DNA of 64,000 nt from Sphaerisporangium aureirubrum (lineage in GTDB: Bacteria; Actinomycetota; Actinomycetes; Streptosporangiales; Streptosporangiaceae): assembly GCF_042658925.1 (NCBI RefSeq), contig NZ_JBHSRF010000042.1:10310-74309 (forward strand), given 5' to 3'. The notes below the pieces were generated by a model, which was given only the letters and a program-made list of their open reading frames with translations, searched no databases and had not been told where the DNA came from. Both the position numbers and the translations under genes were made by a program. This document shows positions 1-8,825 of this stretch, piece after piece. Position 1 is the first letter of the stretch; each line of letters starts with the position of its first letter.

Positions 1-737
1 CGGACGCCGACCTGGACCTGGTGGCCGACGCGGCCGTCAACGCCGGGTTCGGCTCGGCGGGGGAGCGGTGCATGGCGATCTCCGTCGTGCTCGCCGTCGA
101 CCCGGTCGGCGACGAGCTGGTGGCCAAGATCGTCGACCGGGTGGGCAGGCTGACCGTCGGCCCCGGCGACGACCCCGAGTCCGACATGGGGCCCCTGGTC
201 ACCGGGACGCACCGCGACAAGGTGGCCTCCTACCTCGACACCGCGCTCGCCGAGGGCGCCAAGCTCGTGGTGGACGGCCGCGAGACCCCGGTCAAGGGCG
301 GCACCGTCGCGGCCCGCACCCCCGGCTTCTGGCTCGGCCCCACGGTGATCGACCACGTGCGCCCCGGCACGTCGGTGCACCGCGACGAGATCTTCGGCCC
401 CGTGCTGTCGGTGGTCAGGGTCGGCTCCTACGACGAGGGCCTGCGCGTCATCAACGAGACCGAGTACGGCAACGGCACCGCCGTGTTCACCAACGACGGC
501 GGCGCCGCCCGCCGATTCCAGAACGAGGTCGAGGTGGGCATGGTCGGCGTCAACGTGCCGATCCCCGTCCCGATGGCCTACTACAGCTTCGGCGGCTGGA
601 AGTCCTCCCTGTTCGGCGACACCCACGTCCACGGCACCGAGGGCGTGCACTTCTACACCAGGGGCAAGGTGATCACCTCCCGCTGGCTCGACCCGAGCCA
701 CGGCGGGGTGAACCTCGGCTTCCCCACCAACGGGTAG
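1..737 (+). CDS. mmsA: Methylmalonate-semialdehyde dehydrogenase, C-terminal part
   Basis: Partial gene that enters from the left edge; the reading frame is already open at base 3 and about 245 C-terminal residues remain. The aldehyde dehydrogenase active-site cysteine lies in GERCMAIS, close to the GQRCMA signature of CoA-acylating methylmalonate-semialdehyde dehydrogenases, and the EIFGPV motif follows. The C-terminus (FYTRGKVITSRW) is also typical of this family. These enzymes convert (methyl)malonate semialdehyde to propionyl- or acetyl-CoA in valine, thymine and inositol breakdown. It is cytosolic. Upstream partners are outside the window. The family call is firm; substrate preference is inferred from the family. 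Confidence 0.88.
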   Translation, partial: DADLDLVADAAVNAGFGSAGERCMAISVVLAVDPVGDELVAKIVDRVGRLTVGPGDDPESDMGPLVTGTHRDKVASYLDTALAEGAKLVVDGRETPVKGGTVAARTPGFWLGPTVIDHVRPGTSVHRDEIFGPVLSVVRVGSYDEGLRVINETEYGNGTAVFTNDGGAARRFQNEVEVGMVGVNVPIPVPMAYYSFGGWKSSLFGDTHVHGTEGVHFYTRGKVITSRWLDPSHGGVNLGFPTNG

Positions 738-828
738 CGGCCGTTCACCGCGCCCCACCCGCCGGTGTCCGTGGTGCCCGATAGGCTGCGGGCAGCGCGC
801 GTACCGAGGGGGCGGGGGTGGAGCACAG

Positions 829-2091
829 GTGAGGCGGCGGCGTTACGGCCTGACGGCCCTGCTCGCCGCGGCGGCGGTGGTCCTGCCGGGCTGCGCCTCC
901 TCCGGGGACGGGCCCGCGGGTACGACGGCGCCGGTCACGCCGGTCACGCCGCGCGCCGGGGCCGTGTCGGTGCCCGGCCCCGCGGCGTCGGCCCGGCGGA
1001 CCACGGCCGCGCCGCCCACCCCGGCGACGACGCCCACGCCGTCCCCCTCGCCGACCAAGACGATCGGGCCGGGCGAGGGCTCGGTGACGGTGCTCGCGCC
1101 GCGCGGGTACGCCGAGTACGGCGGGTACGACCCCCAGGTCAACTGGGTGGGGCCGTTCGAGCGCGACACCGGCTGCAAGGTCAACCTGCGCTACCCGCCT
1201 TCGCCCGGCGAGATGGACGCCATGGCGCGGCGCGTCACCTACGACGTGATCTCGGCGCCGCCGGAGGTCGCCGGACGGCTGATCGCGGAGCGCAGGGCCG
1301 CCCCGATCACCACGTCCCTGCTGCCCCACTACGACGACATCCCCCGCTGGCTGCGCACGCAGCGCACCGCCGTGTCCGGGGACGAGGTGTACGGCGTGCC
1401 GTACCTGTGGGGGTCCTACGTCACCCTCACCGCGGGCACCGAACGCGGCCTGGACGCCGCGTCGATCTTCTCCAGGCCGGGCTCGATGTCGCTGCGGGAC
1501 GCCCCGCTGTCCATCGCCGACGCCGCGCTGGCCCTGCGCACGACCCGCCCCGCCCTGGGCGTCCGCGACCCCTTCGAGCTCACCCCGGCCCAGCTCGACG
1601 CGGCGGTGGCGCTGCTCGCCGAGCGGCGCGCCGAGCGTACGTACTGGACCGAGACCGTCGAGCCGCTGCAGGGGCTGACCTCCGGCGCGGTGAGCATGAC
1701 GCGCACCGTGCCCTACCAGCAGGACCTGCTGCGCCGCGCCGGCCGTCCGGTGCGGGCGGTGCCGCAGCGGGAGACCACCGGCTGGGTCGACTCCTGGATG
1801 CTCGCGGCCCGCCCGGCCAGCCCCAACTGCGCCTACCGCTGGCTCGACTGGATCGGCTCGCCGGACGCGCAGCGCCAGGCGGCCACGTGGACCGGCTTCG
1901 CCCCGGCCAACGCGGAGGCCTGCACCGGCCGTGCCGCCCGGGTCTGCGACGCGTACCGCATGGACGACCAGGCGTGGGTGAAAAAGATCCACTTCGCGGT
2001 CCGGCCTACCCGCGACTGCGGCGGCGAGGACACCGGCTGCACCGACTACGCCGACTGGACGGCCCGCTGGCGCGAGCTCGTGCCCGGCTAG
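829..2091 (+). CDS. Lipoprotein extracellular solute-binding protein
   Basis: A 420-residue exported lipoprotein. It starts at GTG with MRRRRYG, followed by a hydrophobic stretch and the lipobox LPGC at about residues 20-23, so the mature N-terminal Cys should be lipidated. A low-complexity Thr/Pro/Ser linker (residues about 28-80) precedes a domain resembling periplasmic spermidine/putrescine-type binding proteins (VTVLAPRGYAEYGG, later VPYLWGSYV and a final C-rich region). Such proteins deliver solutes to ABC transporters, but no permease or ATPase gene is adjacent, so the ligand is unknown and the protein may be an orphan. Its end overlaps the convergent small gene by 4 bp. Confidence 0.7.
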   Translation: MRRRRYGLTALLAAAAVVLPGCASSGDGPAGTTAPVTPVTPRAGAVSVPGPAASARRTTAAPPTPATTPTPSPSPTKTIGPGEGSVTVLAPRGYAEYGGYDPQVNWVGPFERDTGCKVNLRYPPSPGEMDAMARRVTYDVISAPPEVAGRLIAERRAAPITTSLLPHYDDIPRWLRTQRTAVSGDEVYGVPYLWGSYVTLTAGTERGLDAASIFSRPGSMSLRDAPLSIADAALALRTTRPALGVRDPFELTPAQLDAAVALLAERRAERTYWTETVEPLQGLTSGAVSMTRTVPYQQDLLRRAGRPVRAVPQRETTGWVDSWMLAARPASPNCAYRWLDWIGSPDAQRQAATWTGFAPANAEACTGRAARVCDAYRMDDQAWVKKIHFAVRPTRDCGGEDTGCTDYADWTARWRELVPG

Positions 2092-2336
2092 GGGGTCGCC
2101 GCGCGGCGCGGGTGCGGGTTGCGGCGGGGCGCGGGGGTGGCCGGCTGGAGGGACTTGGCGCAGTCGTCGCAGGCCATCACCGGCGAGCCGTCGGGGAGGC
2201 GGCCGGCCTTGACGCGGGGACGTGGCCATTTCTTGTGGCAGACCACGCAGGCGTCGCCGTCGCGCTGCGGGGCGGTCAGGTGTTCAGGGTCGAACGTCGG
2301 GGTGCGCCGTGCCGCTCCGGCCGGATCCCAGCTCAT
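2088..2336 (-). CDS. Small CxxC/CxxC putative zinc-binding protein
   Basis: About 82 residues. Two cysteine pairs (CVVCHKKW and CDDC, about 26 residues apart) look like a zinc ribbon; the C-terminal tail is Pro/Arg-rich. The start MSWDPAG is chosen because TGGAG stands 4 bases upstream; an in-frame ATG nine codons earlier (2363) is possible and lies 9 bases from a TATAAC -10-like element, which would make it nearly leaderless. I do not recognise a named family. It is transcribed toward the preceding solute-binding gene and shares 4 bp with it. Confidence 0.6.
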   Translation of the reverse strand: MSWDPAGAARRTPTFDPEHLTAPQRDGDACVVCHKKWPRPRVKAGRLPDGSPVMACDDCAKSLQPATPAPRRNPHPRRAATP

Positions 2337-2465
2337 CACGCTCCAGTGGTGTGGACGTCTCATACCCGAACCGTTATAACCGGGTAACCCACCGTGATCG
2401 ACTACGGGGATGCCAAGGAGCGGTTAAATCGCCGGCATCGTGTCCGGCTCTTAACGACAAAAGGT

Positions 2466-2488
2466 GCACCCGGCGGCAAGCCGGGTGC
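2466..2488 (-). terminator. Intrinsic terminator of gabT
   Basis: A perfect 9-bp stem (GCACCCGGC / GCCGGGTGC) with a 5-nt loop lies 15 bases past the gabT stop. Read on the minus strand it is followed by ACCTTTTG, giving the U-run of a classical intrinsic terminator. Confidence 0.75.
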
Positions 2489-2503
2489 CCTCCGCCGGGA
2501 TGG

Positions 2504-3889
2504 CTAAACGGACGAGATGGCCTTTTCCAGGATCGACAGCCCTTCGTCTACCAATGCATCCGAGATCGACAGCGGCGGCAGAAAACGCAGCACATTGCCG
2601 TACGTCCCCGCCGTCAGCACCAGCAGGCCCTCGGCGTGGCAGCGCCGCGCCACCTCGCCGGTCACCGCGGCGTCCGGCTCCGCGGACCCGGGCACCACCA
2701 GCTCGATGGCGGTCATCGCGCCCCGCCCCCGCACGTCGCCCACCACGTCGAACCGCTCCGCCAGCGCCCGCAGCCGCGGCAGCATCAGGTCGCCGATGCG
2801 GCGGGCCCGCTCCACCAGGCCGTCCGCCTCGATGGTCTCCAGCACGGCCAGCGCCGCCTCGCACGCCAGCGGATTGCCGCCGTAGGTGCCGCCGAGGCCG
2901 CCGACGTGCACGGCGTCCAGCAGTTCGGCCCTGCCGGTCACCGCGGCCAGCGGCAGGCCGCCCGCGATGCCCTTGGCCGTGCAGATGATGTCGGGCACCA
3001 GGCCCTCGTCCTCGCACGCGAACAGGTGGCCGGTGCGGGCGAAGCCGGTCTGCACCTCGTCGGCGACGAACACGATGCCGTTGGCCCTGGCGTACTCCAG
3101 CAGGCCGGGCAGGAAGCCGCGGGCGGGCTCGATGAAACCGCCCTCGCCCTGGATCGGCTCGATCACGATGGCGGCGACGTTGTGCGCGCCGATCTGCTTG
3201 TCGATCGCGTCGGTCACCTGCGCCAGCGCCTCGGCCGCGCAGTTCTCCGCCCCGCCCGGCCAGCGGAACGGGTAGGCCATCGGCATGCGGTACACCTCGG
3301 GGGCATACGGCCCGAAGCCCTGCTTGTAGGGCATGTTCTTGGCCGTGAGCGTCATGGTGAGCAGCGTGCGGCCGTGGTAGCCGTGGTCGAACACCACAAC
3401 GGCCTGGCGGCCCGTCGCGTGCCTGGCCACCTTCACGGCGTTCTCCACGGCCTCGGCGCCGGAGTTGACGAGGAACGACCGCTTCTCGTGGTCGCCGGGC
3501 GTGAGGGCGTTCAGCTTCTCGCAGACCTCGACGTACGACTCGTACGGCGTGACCATGAAGCAGGTGTGGGTGAAATCGCCGACCTGCCTGCGCACCCGCT
3601 CCACCACGCGCGGCGCGGCGTTGCCCACCGTGGTCACCGCGATGCCCGAGCCGAAGTCGATCAGGGAGTTGCCGTCGGCGTCCACCACCACGCCGCCCCC
3701 GGCGTGCGTGACGAACACCGGCAGCGTGGTGCCGATGCCCGGCGGCACGGCCGAGCGCTTGCGGGCGAACATCTCCTGCGACCTCGGCCCCGGGATCGCC
3801 GTCACCAGGCGGCGTTCCTGCGGCAGCGAGGGCCCGCCCTCGGTGATGGCCGGCCGGCCGGAGGCGTGTGCGTCGTGCTCGATGCTCAT
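2504..3889 (-). CDS. gabT: 4-aminobutyrate aminotransferase
   Basis: A class III PLP aminotransferase of 461 residues, the usual length for GabT. It moves the amino group of GABA to 2-oxoglutarate, giving succinate semialdehyde and glutamate. Visible motifs are NSGAEAVENAVK (PLP phosphate binding), VIEPIQGEGG, FVADEVQTGFARTG and the Schiff-base lysine in TAKGIAGGLP, followed by GGTYGGNPLAC. The start MSIEHDAH is at 3889; the open frame continues upstream without a better start. It is divergent from a PucR-type regulator, and an aldehyde dehydrogenase that could oxidise the product lies 2.5 kb away. An intrinsic terminator ends the transcript. Confidence 0.93.
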   Translation of the reverse strand: MSIEHDAHASGRPAITEGGPSLPQERRLVTAIPGPRSQEMFARKRSAVPPGIGTTLPVFVTHAGGGVVVDADGNSLIDFGSGIAVTTVGNAAPRVVERVRRQVGDFTHTCFMVTPYESYVEVCEKLNALTPGDHEKRSFLVNSGAEAVENAVKVARHATGRQAVVVFDHGYHGRTLLTMTLTAKNMPYKQGFGPYAPEVYRMPMAYPFRWPGGAENCAAEALAQVTDAIDKQIGAHNVAAIVIEPIQGEGGFIEPARGFLPGLLEYARANGIVFVADEVQTGFARTGHLFACEDEGLVPDIICTAKGIAGGLPLAAVTGRAELLDAVHVGGLGGTYGGNPLACEAALAVLETIEADGLVERARRIGDLMLPRLRALAERFDVVGDVRGRGAMTAIELVVPGSAEPDAAVTGEVARRCHAEGLLVLTAGTYGNVLRFLPPLSISDALVDEGLSILEKAISSV

Positions 3890-3945
3890 GCTCCCGACGG
3901 TACGGCGGCCACCCCCGGCTGCCGACCCGGCGACATGGCACAATG

Positions 3946-3975
3946 TGGACATCCTGCTTGTCCAGGGTGTACAAG
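3946..3975. promoter_or_regulatory. Candidate operator between gabT and the PucR gene
   Basis: Two overlapping dyads lie in the 109-bp divergent gap: TGGACA-N7-TGTCCA (3946-3964) and CTTGT-N9-ACAAG (3957-3975). The position fits autoregulation by the PucR-type protein with control of gabT. Inferred from symmetry and position only. Confidence 0.45.
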
Positions 3976-3998
3976 TCCCGACGGGCTGGGGGGCTGTG

Positions 3999-5459
3999 AT
4001 GGCGCCGATCCTACGGCGCGTGGTGGGGATCACCTCGCTGGGACTGCGGGTGCTCGCCGGCGTCGCGGCGCTGGACCGCCCCGTCCGCTGGGTCGCGGTC
4101 AGCGAGCTGGAGGACCCCACCCCGTTCCTCGAAGGCGACGAGCTTGTGCTCACCACCGGGATGCGGCTCACCCCGCAAGACGCCGGGCCGTACGTCTCCC
4201 GGCTGGTCGGGCGCGGGGTCGCCGGGATGGGCTTCGGGGTCGGCCTCGGGCACGACGACGTGCCGCCGGAGTTCGTGGCGGCGGCGGCCGAGGCGGGGAT
4301 GCCGCTGGTCGAGGTGCCGCGGCAGACGCCGTTCATCGCCGTCGGCAAGGCCGTCAGCGAGCTGCTGGCCGCCGAGCGGTACGAGGAGCTGAGCAGCGCC
4401 TTCGCCGCCCAGGAGCGCCTGACCCGGGCGGCGCTGCGGCCCGGCGGGCTCGCGGCGGTGGTCGACAGGCTCGCCAGGGAGATCCACGGGTGGGCGGTGC
4501 TGCTCGGCCCGGACGGCGAGCCGCTGCACGCCGCGGGGGAGGGCGCCGCGGCGGGGACGGCGCTGGTGCGGGCCGAGCTCGGACGGCTGCGCTCCCCGGG
4601 CGCGCCCGCCAGCCTGGCGCTGTCCGCGCCGGGCGAGCACGTCGTCGTGCGTCCGCTCGGGGAACGGCACAGGCTCGGGGGGTTCTTCGCGGCCGGGGCG
4701 GCCGGGCCGTTCACGCCGGTCGGGCAGACCGTGGTCAACACCGCGGGTTCACTGCTCGCGTTGTCGCTGGCCCGGGGCCGGGACCAGCTCGCCGCGGCCC
4801 GCCGGGTCCGCGCGGCCGTGCTGGAGCTGCTGCTCGCCGGGGAGCACGAGGCGGCCGGACGGGCGATCGAGGCGCTCGGCGGCGGGCTGCCGGCCGGGCC
4901 GGTCACGGTGCTGGCCTGCGAGCCGCACGACGCCGAGGCCCTGTACGACGCGCTGCCCGGCTTCACCGCGCCGTGGGACGGCCTGGTGGTGGCGCTGGTC
5001 CCGGCGGGGGAGGCCGAGCGGGCCGCCGGGATCGCCGGGACGCGCGGCCGGGTGGGGGTCAGCGCGCCGGTGCGGCAGGACGAGCTGGCCACCGGCCTGG
5101 ACCAGGCCCGGCTCGCCCTCGGCTCCGCGGGCCCGGTGACCCGTTTCGCCGACCTCGCCGGGCAGGGCCTGCTGTCGCTGGTCGACCCCGGCCTGCTGTC
5201 GGGGTTCGCCACGTCGCTGCTCGCGCCGCTGCGGGAGTACGGCTCGCGGGCCGACCTGGTGGAGTCGCTGCGGGCCTACCTGGCGTGCAACGGGCACTGG
5301 GACGCCGCGGCGCAACGGCTCGGGGTGCACCGGCACACCCTGCGGTACCGCATGCGCCGGGTCGGCGAGCTGCTCGGCCGGGACCTGGACGACCCGGCGG
5401 TGCGCGCCGAGCTGTGGGTGGCGCTGTCCGCCCGGCCCCGGGCGCCGCTCAAGCGCTGA
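3999..5459 (+). CDS. PucR-family transcriptional regulator
   Basis: A 486-residue regulator. The N-terminal PucR domain (residues about 1-125; SLGLRVLAGVAALDRPVRW, then GDELVLTTGMRL) is followed by a GAF/GGDEF-like middle region and a C-terminal PucR helix-turn-helix (YLACNGHWDAAAQRLGVHR, HTLRYRMRRV). Such proteins sense nitrogen-source metabolites. Divergent placement next to gabT suggests control of GABA use. GTG at 3996 and ATG at 3999 are adjacent possible starts; the protein begins (V)MAPILRRVVGI in either case. The frame is open far upstream, but that stretch antisense to gabT has no family similarity. Confidence 0.88.
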   Translation: MAPILRRVVGITSLGLRVLAGVAALDRPVRWVAVSELEDPTPFLEGDELVLTTGMRLTPQDAGPYVSRLVGRGVAGMGFGVGLGHDDVPPEFVAAAAEAGMPLVEVPRQTPFIAVGKAVSELLAAERYEELSSAFAAQERLTRAALRPGGLAAVVDRLAREIHGWAVLLGPDGEPLHAAGEGAAAGTALVRAELGRLRSPGAPASLALSAPGEHVVVRPLGERHRLGGFFAAGAAGPFTPVGQTVVNTAGSLLALSLARGRDQLAAARRVRAAVLELLLAGEHEAAGRAIEALGGGLPAGPVTVLACEPHDAEALYDALPGFTAPWDGLVVALVPAGEAERAAGIAGTRGRVGVSAPVRQDELATGLDQARLALGSAGPVTRFADLAGQGLLSLVDPGLLSGFATSLLAPLREYGSRADLVESLRAYLACNGHWDAAAQRLGVHRHTLRYRMRRVGELLGRDLDDPAVRAELWVALSARPRAPLKR

Positions 5460-5490
5460 GCCGCCGGGGGAGACCCGGCCGCGTCGCCGG

Positions 5491-6138
5491 TCAGAGGGAG
5501 ACCGGCAGGGCGTCCTTGTAGATCAGGTAGCGGCTGATGGCCGCTATGGTGACCGAGAGGTAGACCTGGTCGTCGCGGAGGTGACCGGCGCGTTCCAGGC
5601 TGACGGCGCCCTGCGCGGCGGCCCACAGGCAGTCGGCGATCTTGCGGGGCTGGGTGGGCACCATGTACCCGGCCGCGATGCAGTCGGCGATGGCGCGGTC
5701 CAGGATGTTGACCGCGGCCCTGGCCAGGGTGCGGGCCCGCTCGCTCGGCTCGAAGCCGGGGATGGCCTTCTCGAACATCACGCTGTAGAACCCCGGCTCG
5801 GCCAGGCACGCCTCGCGGTAGGCGGGGCCGAGGGACGCGAGGTAGGTCAGCGGGTCGGGATGGCGCGGCACGGCCGCGAGCCGACGGCGGAACCGCTCGA
5901 AGCCCTCGAGGTAGATCGCCTCGGCCAGGCCTTCCTTGTTGCCGAACATCGTGTAGACGACGGTGGTCGAGCACCCCGCCTCGGCCGCGATCCGGCGGAC
6001 CGTCAGGCTGTCGGCACCGTGCGTGAGGAGAAGCTGGCCCGCGACGGCGATGAGGCGGCTGCGGAGCTCTTCCTGAGAGGTCTGGCCTGCCGCTGAGTAC
6101 GCACCCTGAAGACCGAGCGGCGGCGCCGGCGAACCCAT
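5491..6138 (-). CDS. TetR/AcrR-family transcriptional repressor
   Basis: A 215-residue one-component regulator. The N-terminal helix-turn-helix (LTVRRIAAEAGCSTTVVYTM, then FGNKEGL) is typical TetR; the C-terminal ligand domain resembles the WHG-type family (FYSVMFEK, ADCLWAAAQGAVSLE). The start MGSPAPPL at 6138 has GGAGAAGGGG 9 bases upstream; an earlier in-frame ATG at 6198 lacks a comparable site. It is divergent from the aldehyde dehydrogenase gene and probably represses it; a dyad (CATGGT-N6-ACCATG) lies 44 bases upstream of its start. The ligand is unknown. Confidence 0.85.
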   Translation of the reverse strand: MGSPAPPLGLQGAYSAAGQTSQEELRSRLIAVAGQLLLTHGADSLTVRRIAAEAGCSTTVVYTMFGNKEGLAEAIYLEGFERFRRRLAAVPRHPDPLTYLASLGPAYREACLAEPGFYSVMFEKAIPGFEPSERARTLARAAVNILDRAIADCIAAGYMVPTQPRKIADCLWAAAQGAVSLERAGHLRDDQVYLSVTIAAISRYLIYKDALPVSL

Positions 6139-6181
6139 GAGAGACCTGACCCCTTCTCCACAAGGGTCCCGCGCGGACCCG

Positions 6182-6199
6182 CATGGTGACTTAACCATG
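6182..6199. promoter_or_regulatory. Candidate TetR operator, CATGGT-N6-ACCATG
   Basis: An 18-bp dyad with perfect 6-bp arms lies in the 226-bp gap between the TetR gene and the divergent aldehyde dehydrogenase gene. Position and symmetry suggest the TetR protein's own operator; no consensus is known to me. Confidence 0.4.
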
Positions 6200-6364
6200 T
6201 GCTGAGAGCTTCAAACCGCTCAACAATGAATCATCCATAAATCGCGGCATGTCTGTTACAGAAAAGGGAAAGACGGTGCCTTATGCGGGATGTAGCGGTG
6301 CCACGTTTCGCTTGTCCGCACTGGAGTGGAGCCGGCCCGCCCGTCCTGACATACGGTCGGAAGC

Positions 6365-7792
6365 ATGGACGTACACCCCTTCTGGCTCGCCGGATCGCCC
6401 GCGACCGGTGACGCCGAGCTGACGGTGACCAACTCCCACGACGGACGGGTCGTCGGCGTCGCGTCGGTGCCTGCCCCCGAGCAGGTGGAGGAGGCGGTGG
6501 CCGCCGCGCACGCGGTGCGCAAGGAGGCCGCGGGCCTGCCGATCCATGTGCGGGCCGAGGCGCTGGCCCACGTGTCGCGGCGCCTGGCCGAGCGGGCCGA
6601 GGAGATCGCCCGGCTGATCAGCGCGGAGAACGGCAAGCCCGTCTTCTGGGCGCGCGGCGAGGTGAGCCGCGCCGTGTCGACCTTCCGCTTCGCCGCCGAG
6701 GAGGCCAGGAGGTTCAGCGGCGCCGTGCAGCGGCTGGACACCGAGCCCGCCGCGGCCGGTCGCCTGGCCTATGTGTCCAGGCAGCCGTACGGGCCGGTGC
6801 TGGCCATCACGCCGTTCAACTTCCCGCTCAACCTGGTGGCGCACAAGGTGGCCCCGGCCATCGCGGTCGGCGCGCCGGTGCTGGTGAAGCCCGCCCCGGC
6901 CACCCCGCTGTCCGCGCTGCTTCTCGGCGAGCTGCTGGCCGAGACCGATCTGCCGGCCGGGATGTTCTCGGTCCTGCCGGTGCCCAACGAGCGGGCGGGC
7001 GCGCTGGTCGACGACCCGCGGCTGCCGGTGGTGTCGTTCACCGGCTCCGGGCCGGTCGGCTTCGCGCTCAAGGACCGGGTGCCGCGCAAGCACGTCACCC
7101 TGGAGCTCGGTGGCAACGCCGCGGCGGTGGTGCTCGCCGACGCCGACCTCGACTGGGCGGCGGCCAGGATCGCGTTGTTCTCCAACTACCAGGCCGGGCA
7201 GAGCTGCATCGCCGTTCAGCGGGTGATCGTGGAGGAGCCGGTACGCGAGGCGTTCACGGCCAAGCTGCTGGCCGCGGTGGAGAGCCTCGTGGTCGGCGAC
7301 CCCGCCGACGACAAGACGCAGGTCGGGCCGATGGTGTCGGCGGACGCGGCCGAGCGGGTGGAGCGGTGGATCGCCGAGGCCGTCGAGGGCGGTGCCCGGG
7401 TGCTCACCGGGGGCGGCAGGGACGGCGCCACGATCGCGCCGACCGTGCTCGCCGACGTGCCGGACGAGGCCAAGGTGGTGCGCGAGGAGGTCTTCGGGCC
7501 GGTGCTGGTGCTCCAGCCGGTCGCCTCGGTGGACGAGGCGTTCCAGGCGGTCAACGACTCGAAGTTCGGCCTGCAGGCGGGGGTGTTCACCCGGGACATC
7601 GGGGTGGCGTTCCGCGCGGCCAAGGAACTGGAGGTCGGCGGGGTGATCGTCGGCGACGTGCCGTCGTACCGGGCCGACCAGATGCCGTACGGCGGCCTCA
7701 AGGAGTCGGGCATCGGACGCGAGGGGCTGCGCTCGGCCATGGAGGACTACACCTACGAGAAGGTGATGGTGCTCACCGGGCTCGCGCTGTAG
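6365..7792 (+). CDS. NAD(P)+-dependent aldehyde dehydrogenase
   Basis: A 475-residue aldehyde dehydrogenase. Visible motifs are the cofactor-fold FNFPLNL and KPAPATPLSAL, VSFTGSGPVG, the general-base region VTLELGGNAA, the catalytic cysteine in AGQSCIAVQ, and EEVFGPVL. It is closest in feel to the lactaldehyde/phosphonoacetaldehyde/non-phosphorylating GAPDH side of the superfamily rather than classic GabD, so the substrate is uncertain. Succinate semialdehyde from the nearby gabT is one possibility. ATG at 6365 gives the usual N-terminus. The divergent TetR protein is the likely regulator. Confidence 0.87.
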   Translation: MDVHPFWLAGSPATGDAELTVTNSHDGRVVGVASVPAPEQVEEAVAAAHAVRKEAAGLPIHVRAEALAHVSRRLAERAEEIARLISAENGKPVFWARGEVSRAVSTFRFAAEEARRFSGAVQRLDTEPAAAGRLAYVSRQPYGPVLAITPFNFPLNLVAHKVAPAIAVGAPVLVKPAPATPLSALLLGELLAETDLPAGMFSVLPVPNERAGALVDDPRLPVVSFTGSGPVGFALKDRVPRKHVTLELGGNAAAVVLADADLDWAAARIALFSNYQAGQSCIAVQRVIVEEPVREAFTAKLLAAVESLVVGDPADDKTQVGPMVSADAAERVERWIAEAVEGGARVLTGGGRDGATIAPTVLADVPDEAKVVREEVFGPVLVLQPVASVDEAFQAVNDSKFGLQAGVFTRDIGVAFRAAKELEVGGVIVGDVPSYRADQMPYGGLKESGIGREGLRSAMEDYTYEKVMVLTGLAL

Positions 7793-7796
7793 CGGC

Positions 7797-8774
7797 TCAG
7801 GCATTCTGCGCCACCTCGAACAGCCGCCTGGCCTGGTCCCCGAAGTAGGGGCCGTACATCGTGGTGGCGTCGTCGCTGTACTTGAAGCTGCTGACCGACG
7901 TCACCACGCCCCGGCCGGTCGCCGGGTCGAACGAGCTGAGCCAGGGGCCGCCGCTGGACCCGGCGGTCAGGTCGCACCGGATGCCCTGGTCGTGGGTCTG
8001 CCGGTGGGGGTCCCCGTGCGGTGCGCCCGCGCAGTAGACCAGGTGCTCGCCGTCGTAGGGCGGGTCGGCGGGGAAGCCGAAGCCGAACGCGCGGGCGCCG
8101 CGCGGCCGGTTGAACGCGATGTCCTGGCCGCCGACCACCTGGGTCAGGTGGCGCCCGGCGGCGGGCGCGACGGCGACCATCGCGAGGTCGTAGCTGTCGT
8201 CGCCCCTGGCCGACCACGGCTCGGGGACGAACATGCGGCGGGCGGTGAAGGCGCCGAACGGCCTGTGCCCGGCCTCGTAGCCGGGGACGAACGTCCAGTT
8301 CTCCGCCCAGGGGCCCGCGCCGTCCTTGACGCAGTGGCCGGCGGTGACCACCACGTCCATGTTGCGGCTGCGCACCACGCCCGCCGAGCAGACGTAGTCG
8401 GTGCCGCGCATCGTGAGGAAGACCCGCCCCGTGGTGCGTGACACCGCGCCGCCCGCGGCCCACCGCGACCCCCTGGTGGCCGGCCTGGCGGCCCTTGAAC
8501 GCATCGGGAGCAGCTTCGGGCGGGGGAAGGTGCCGAGCAGCGTCGCCGGCATGGCGCGCGCCATGCGCTCGGGGGTCCAGTGGCCGAGCGCTCGGCGGCG
8601 CTCGGCCGCCGTGCGGGTGGCGGTGTGCCCGGCCACCACCTGCCCGGGGGCCACCGGACCGGCCCCCGGGCCCGCGCCGCCGGGCCGGGCGGCCGGTCCC
8701 TGATCCGCGGGGACGGCCGCCAGCAGCCCGGCGACGAGCGGCACGGTGGTGATCAGCGGGAGGATCGGGGTCAT
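7797..8774 (-). CDS. Secreted trypsin-like serine peptidase (copy 1)
   Basis: A 325-residue exported peptidase of the chymotrypsin/trypsin fold. A hydrophobic N-terminal signal segment (residues about 5-22) leads to a Gly/Pro/Ala-rich propeptide. The catalytic triad is readable: His in VTAGHC, Asp in SYDLAMV and Ser in AGSSGGPW. Its ending FKYSDDATTMYGPYFGDQA is almost the same as that of the next upstream gene, so the two arose by tandem duplication. Only 51 bp separate it from that copy, both on the minus strand. Substrate unknown; it acts outside the cell. Confidence 0.85.
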   Translation of the reverse strand: MTPILPLITTVPLVAGLLAAVPADQGPAARPGGAGPGAGPVAPGQVVAGHTATRTAAERRRALGHWTPERMARAMPATLLGTFPRPKLLPMRSRAARPATRGSRWAAGGAVSRTTGRVFLTMRGTDYVCSAGVVRSRNMDVVVTAGHCVKDGAGPWAENWTFVPGYEAGHRPFGAFTARRMFVPEPWSARGDDSYDLAMVAVAPAAGRHLTQVVGGQDIAFNRPRGARAFGFGFPADPPYDGEHLVYCAGAPHGDPHRQTHDQGIRCDLTAGSSGGPWLSSFDPATGRGVVTSVSSFKYSDDATTMYGPYFGDQARRLFEVAQNA

Positions 8775-8825
8775 GGCTCCCGAGTGTGGACTACCCAGAG
8801 TGCCCGCGCCGACGCTTTCGGTAAA

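Noticed and set aside
2222..5521. 1099-codon plus-strand frame over gabT and the PucR gene
   Set aside because: It is a shadow frame: it crosses two well-supported genes, is Arg/Gly-rich and has no domain.
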